This document shows positions 58,465-64,000 of a stretch of DNA of 64,000 bases, in pieces; within the stretch, counting starts at the first letter, position 1, and each line of letters opens with the position of its first letter. This DNA is from Hymenolepis diminuta (lineage: Eukaryota > Platyhelminthes > Cestoda > Cyclophyllidea > Hymenolepididae). The position numbers were made by a program, and so were the translations under genes. The notes below the pieces were generated by a model. It had not been told where the DNA came from. It ran no database searches and worked only from the letters and a program-made list of their open reading frames with translations. The stretch is taken from NCBI GenBank assembly GCA_900708905.1, contig CAADRB010000023.1, positions 46,295 to 110,294 of the forward strand, read 5' to 3'.

Positions 58465-61400
58465 GGTCCACGGTAGATCACAAGACACATTATAGTCAGC
58501 ACGCGTGTATTCACGAAACTCACTCCCAACCGGTATCGGCCCAAACAAATCAGTATAATCATCATGCATCTTTTATCAGTGGGGAAATAAAGAAAGAAAT
58601 AGCATTTTTTTCATAGAAGAAATATTGGGGGAAGGGAAAAGTAATTATCATATTTTCTAACAGGACTTATATTTTATACTTTGGGACTTAAATTGAAATT
58701 TAGAGAGTGCATGATCTTTCACTCTTCGATGCGAATACTCATCGAATATACGAAATAGAATTAAAATCGCCGTTCTACTCACTATGACAGTAGAAGTTGA
58801 GTTATCAGTGCTGTCAGTTCTGCACGGTAAGATCTCGCGCACCCTAGAACAGTCGAGAACGTACGGTCAGGCAGCCAAAATTCACTATACACAATTGCTA
58901 AGCATTTCAGTAAAGTTACTCCTCTTCTTATCTCTGCCTTTTTACTCCTTGAGAGTAGCTTAATTGAACTTTTTGGAAGCATTTATTCAAAAGCTTATTC
59001 ATGTATCAACCGGTCTAAGTACTAATGATAATAATAATTAAGCATAATATATTTTACTCCCGCACCTACCCATTGTGGAATTTGCGCGAATTCATTTTGA
59101 AAAAGAAACCAATATCCTAGAATAACTTTAAATTAGCACAAGGAAATATTTCTCTTAAAAAATAATGGTGTGATTTTAAAGTTATACTATATTTTTAAAA
59201 GGATTGAGAGAACTCGTCCTGTTAAAATGTTTTTAGTACAAATCAAAAATTCAAATCACAATTGTAAACAGTAAAGGCCATTTTCGTTTAAATTAAATAG
59301 CCATTTTCAGCCAAATTTACCGCTTTGTAATACTGACATTTGATATTAATTAATGTTCAAGCATATTATTTACGGTCAAATAAATTACTTGCTGCCATAA
59401 TTTTTATTATTACTCCTGCAAAATTCACAAAATTTCCTCACCAGAGTAACAAAAAATATGCCATATATGAAATTGGTGCTAAAGAATTTGTTCAAAAAGC
59501 GATTTTCGATGAATGACGACTTCGAAGGCCTGACTTCAAATTATCCTTCATTTTTGTTTTGATTATTTAAGTTGGTAATTAATTAATTTTCCTTGAACTT
59601 CTATCTAAAGTTTTCTCTCGATATAGAAGACGTATTTTTATTTGAAATTGGAACTCACAGACCTTTACAGAAAGTAGAGTGGGCAGTGGAATGAAAATAT
59701 ACGGATATTCAGCTAAAAACGTTAATCAAAATCGTTTATACTTATGTCGTAGAATTATCATTAAATTTAAAATTACTTTTTATGATAAATTTTCAGCTAA
59801 CTTGGTTATTATTAATTTTTCTTGTATCCAACTAAATGAGCAGCAACAAAGTACCGTTATAATTGAGGTAATAATTTTTTTTAGCTCATTTGTAGCAATT
59901 GTATGAAAAAATCAATGATAAATTTTAGTGATATCTTAAAAGGCTAATTTAAAATAAACCAGCTCTTCAAATGGTGAGCGTTTACTAAACCGTTTTTTTA
60001 GTTAAGTTAGATTAGAATGAGTCCATGACAAAATTTTAATTAAAATAAGTTTGGTTTATGTTTAAAATAGTGAAAGGCATATTTATTTTCAAGCCGGCCA
60101 CGTTTACAAATGTCAATTTGCTTTCTGATATAATTGCATACACAGTTTTATTAACCGTATGCATTACAAATAGGCGCTTTAAATGTACGCCAGGGATTCT
60201 GACATTTCATTTGTATTTATGGTCACATCGTGATCAATCAAATCCAAATCCTATTACGATTAAGTTACAAAGATAAGGCAATGTGATTTTTAATAAATTA
60301 GATTGTTCGATTTGAACACAGAACACCAATGAACATTTTAAATTTAAAATAGATAATTTCAACGCAAAATTTACATTTTAAACTAAGGATAGAAATTATA
60401 TTTAAACTTGATTAAATATCAGAGGGAAATATGTACATATAATAAGTACTTTTTAATATGGTTAATTGAATATTGGGTTAGCTATTCATTCCATTCAGAA
60501 ATTCAAAATGCAGACACTTTGATTTGAATTATAATTTCATTTTAATTTAATATACACAGTATTTTAAAAAAATGAACATTATTTCAATTAAAACCATTCG
60601 TACAATGAATCATGTTTTCAATAGACAAATAAAAGGCCGACTTGGTTAAAACATCAAATTTTTAGTTATTTTGAATCTTATATAGGTAAGAGCCATAATT
60701 CTAAAGTGTCCGGTTAAGAAATGCTTGAGTAGTTTTAGAGAAAACAATTCGCTAAGTTGCAACGCAATTTCCCCTTGTTCTAGGCCGATGAAATATACAT
60801 TTGAAATATTTTGCCCATAAAAATCGTTTTAGTCTTATTAGACTCCCAAGATGGCCACAAATCCCAAAACTCAATATTGGTAGGCTTTGGTCCAAAATTG
60901 GCAGGAAAACAAACCTGTAATTTAGCACTTTTCAACAAATATTGATATTTTATGAATAATTAACTCTAAATCGCCAATATATTTTTCTTGAGTAAAAATA
61001 AAAATTCTAGTCAGAGCCATTCTTCTTTTTTTCATCGAAATTGTCTCTAAATTTTTCATACTAAATGTCAAACTGTTCATTTTGTTTAAATTTTAATAAC
61101 AGGCAAAATTGTCTAATTTATTTCCACATGTAATACAATAGTTGACAAATTTTGCAGCTCCTAAATTTGGGCTTGAAATCCTGTAAAACTGTAATTTAAA
61201 TATGTAAACTTTAAAATAAATTTTGCAGTTTGCTTAAAAAACAAAAATATGAATTTAAAGAATTTCAATGATCTCATGATTTTTCTAAGTGAATTTTAAA
61301 AGTTCAACGCTCAAAAATCAAATTAAAAATGTTAACATCAATGTACATCTATTCAAAATATTCATAAGTTTTATTTTAGTGCGTGATGTTCAGTATTTAT

Positions 61401-62374
61401 TTAATTGTATCCTCACTACTCGACCAATATACTGCCGATGGAGTAGAAAAAATCATTTGAGCTACAGTGCGTCGCATATGCATGTTTGATAATTCAGAGG
61501 AAATGAGATCAATACCTTTCGACACACCACCTTTGGATTGTGTCACCAACCGACTTGGTTAGTTCTGATCAGCAGATGGGGTTGAACATGAGTTTCTCAC
61601 AAGAGTGGCTCCAGGATATCTTCTCTTTTTCCATGTCAGGCGCTGTGATAGTATTATGAAGTATGTTTAAACTACAACATCGATTAATATATTAACATTA
61701 ATGGTGAATAAACCATTGATTTCCTGGTCGAATTTCAGAATTAAGTTGAATTATTCCTATTTATTTCGTAATTCTAATGGAAGATCTTCAAAAATTCATA
61801 ATGTGGATGTCACTTTTTTAGTCAAGATTAACGCAGAAAATTTGATCCATATACGGTTCCGTGATTAAAAACAAAAAATGAATGGAGTTAAATTGATGAC
61901 TTTAATGACTATTGCACTATGACCTTAAATTACCCATTTATAAATATGATTTTAAATATATTATGATGATTTACGTACAAAAATGTTTTGAATATGGTGA
62001 CAAATGACGCTTTAATATAATTTTATCTAAAAATAACTCATATCATAATGATTTTAATGAAGACGGGCTAATATGCAACATAATATTTCCCCTTTGTACC
62101 CAAAATCTAAGCTCGATTATTATGAGTGTTTGAAAATAATATCCTAATATAATTATAATTAAATTAAAGTATCCGAATTCAACTAGCACTTTCGTATTCT
62201 AAATCAAAATCCCAATACCATAATGGATTTTGTGAAATATGATGTCTCATTTTTTTAAATCTGTGAAAATGAATAAGAATTATCCTTTCTCCTCATCTAA
62301 ACATTTTACTTTTCTTAACACATTTTAAATAAAACGGTTACAATGAGAATTTAAATTTAAAATATTGGCAGGTT

Positions 62375-62560
62375 TTTTCATAAATGACATATAATATAAA
62401 TCGACATATCGATACGAAAACGTGCGTCTTATTTTGATATGGTGGTTTGGATCGTTCTGCATTTTGGCGTTGTCGGGTCGTGTTTGTAACTAATACAATG
62501 TCTCAGGGGATCTAAGAGTCGGTTACGGTATCCGACGGAGAAGAGTAGATCATAACTTGA
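62375..62560 (+). repeat. Dispersed repeat family D, copy 4
   Basis: It has ATATAATATAAATCGACATA, ATGGTGGTTTGGATCG, GTCGGGTCGTGTTTGTAACT, GGGGATCTAAGAGTCGGTTA and GACGGAGAAGAG. Closest to the inverted copy at 30880-31105. Confidence 0.85.
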
Positions 62561-62793
62561 GGTATCAGATATTTAATGTTAACGTTAAAATAAATGGCAA
62601 TCAATTTCTAATGGGGCATTTCAAAAATTAATTTGAAATTAATGGGTTCTAAGCAATTCAATAAAGCAAATTGCCAAACAAGATTTTTTCAATATAGCTT
62701 TCTAACCAAAATTTTAAAAGATGAAAAAGACATTTTTGGTAAGGGTAAAACTATAAAGGTCTCTTTTATTGTGATCGGTAATAATCATTGTTT

Positions 62794-63296
62794 GACTTGT
62801 TGGAGTTAGATAACAACCAACGGTTCGCAGCTAACAAATTACGACAACCAATTCGTAGCTGTTTGAGTAAGAGCTAACAACAATNNNNNNNNNNNNNNNN
62901 NNNNNNNNNNNNNNNNNNNNNNNNNNNNNNNNNNNNNNNNNNNNNNNNNNNNNNNNNNNNNNNNNNNNNNNNNNNNNNNNNNNNNNNNNNNNNNNNNNNN
63001 NNNNAGAGGAGATGAACAGGACGTGTAGGAGTCCGCACTGACCAGTGTGTGTTGTCTGGAATAACAAGAGTAGCTGAGTAAGGCCACGCCAGATGTGCCT
63101 TTTACGTGAAGCGAGGCGGTTATAGAAAAGAGGGGAAATCGATGGACGCGCTTAGACATGTCAGACAGGGGTTATGCGTCATGGGGACATAAATGAGGTC
63201 GCTCCAACATCGTGGGCGGAAAAACTGAGGTATTATCGTGGAGAACGCGAATAAAAGGTAATTCTGGAAAATGCACAGAGAGTTATCCTTCAGACT
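62794..63296. mobile_element. Solo LTR, copy 2, with assembly gap
   Basis: Element 62798-63292, starting TGTTGGAGTTAG and ending TTATCCTTCA, flanked by GACT at 62794-62797 and 63293-63296. It is highly similar to 29501-30027. A 15-base segment present in copy 1 (around GAGCATGAGTACA) is missing near 63090. It shows 38 more bases of the interior than copy 1 before the N run, including a second diverged unit beginning ACAACCAATTCGTAGCTG. No adjoining internal coding region. Confidence 0.8.
62885..63004. other. Assembly gap (120 N) inside solo LTR copy 2
   Basis: An N run at the place homologous to the gap in copy 1. Confidence 0.98.
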
Positions 63297-64000
63297 TAAG
63301 CAATAATTTGGCATATAACAATTTAAATATGCTAAAATCTTTGCCCTAATTTCTCTTTCCCTCTTACATCAAGGGAGAAAGCATTTTGGCAAAATATGCT
63401 GAAAAGGCCGTTAAAATACATTTCAAATGAAAATTTTTGTATTTTCGAAATGTGAGTTATTTGATGATAAACTCGGAGACATTTTCGCAGGTTGAGCTTT
63501 GGTTCATTTTATTTAATTTTTCACGTTTTTATTAAGAGTGCACTATTCAGATATATTGGTTTATAGAATAGACGTAGGAAATTCATCTATTCGCTTCTCC
63601 CACTTAATGACCTTGTTTTTTAGAATTGTCTCAATATTTGTTATTGATGTGTTAGAACGCTGAACCTGTTATTTTCGACCCACCAGTTTTATTCCCGTCC
63701 CCTGGTTTATTGATTCTACCCTTCATATTAAGATAAAATAGGATTACAAAACATATTCTGACAGAAATCGTCATTGTTTTAAAATAAATGTATCATTTAT
63801 TTGACATAACAAGGATGCTATTTGAATTTTAGTAAAGGTAAATTAATGTTTCATAATTTCGATAAAGCGTTTCTAAAACTAAGAATGCAAGCTTTTAGTC
63901 ATTCTCCCTATGAAAGAAATCTCCTTATTTTGATTAGAATTTTATGTTAGGTAATTAAATCTAATCAACTACACAAACAGATATTCAAATTATCACAAAA

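Larger units (their letters stand above)
57030..64000. other. Gene-free region, 7 kb, with repeats
   Basis: No supported exon. Holds family D copies (57885-58105 and 62375-62560), inverted family G copy 2 (58371-58464), and solo LTR copy 2 (62798-63292). The rest is very AT-rich and unremarkable. Confidence 0.6.

Noticed and set aside
58657..58982. Overlapping minus-strand frames of 61 and 66 codons
   Set aside because: No domain and no second copy. Frame switching is not supported by splice sites.
29501..63292. The two LTRs as ends of one 33-kb retrotransposon
   Set aside because: Each has its own distinct target duplication, and host genes lie between them.

Overview
This is eukaryotic, intron-rich, AT-rich DNA from an animal, and a parasitic flatworm is my best guess. 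That guess rests on the strongly AT-rich composition, introns ranging from about 70 bp to almost 4 kb, GT-AG splicing, and animal-specific gene families. The species cannot be fixed from sequence alone. There are no CRISPR arrays, operators or bacterial features, and I saw no tRNA or rRNA genes.

Layout. (1) 1-4940: repeat-rich, with no supported gene. (2) 4941-5726, plus strand: the last two exons of an unrecognised protein whose 5' part is not visible here. (3) 5727-18680: about 13 kb of gene-free DNA with dispersed repeats, including a family carrying a conserved heat-shock-element-like core. (4) 18698-46354, plus strand: a complete 16-exon ionotropic glutamate receptor of the kainate-like branch (1012 residues predicted, every exon phase consistent). 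Its introns hold a solo LTR, an inverted copy of another repeat, and an antisense decayed coding segment that may be a WDHD1/And-1 pseudogene. (5) 47135-55806, plus strand: a complete six-exon MARF1-like gene (1136 residues) with one RRM and about seven LOTUS/OST-HTH domains but no NYN nuclease domain. (6) 56203-56985, minus strand: a CNTD1-like cyclin-fold gene, convergent with MARF1. (7) 57030-64000: gene-free, with two copies of one dispersed repeat, an inverted copy of another, and a second solo LTR.

The genes do not form an operon. The receptor would act at the neuronal or muscle membrane. The MARF1-like and CNTD1-like proteins belong to families known for oocyte mRNA control and meiotic crossover maturation, so two germline-type genes sit tail to tail. 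The main surprises are: an Asn at the Q/R/N selectivity position of a kainate-class receptor, together with a changed pore helix, gate motif and ligand-site proline; the NYN-less MARF1 architecture; and two solo LTRs, each with its own 4-bp target duplication and each with an assembly gap at the same internal place.
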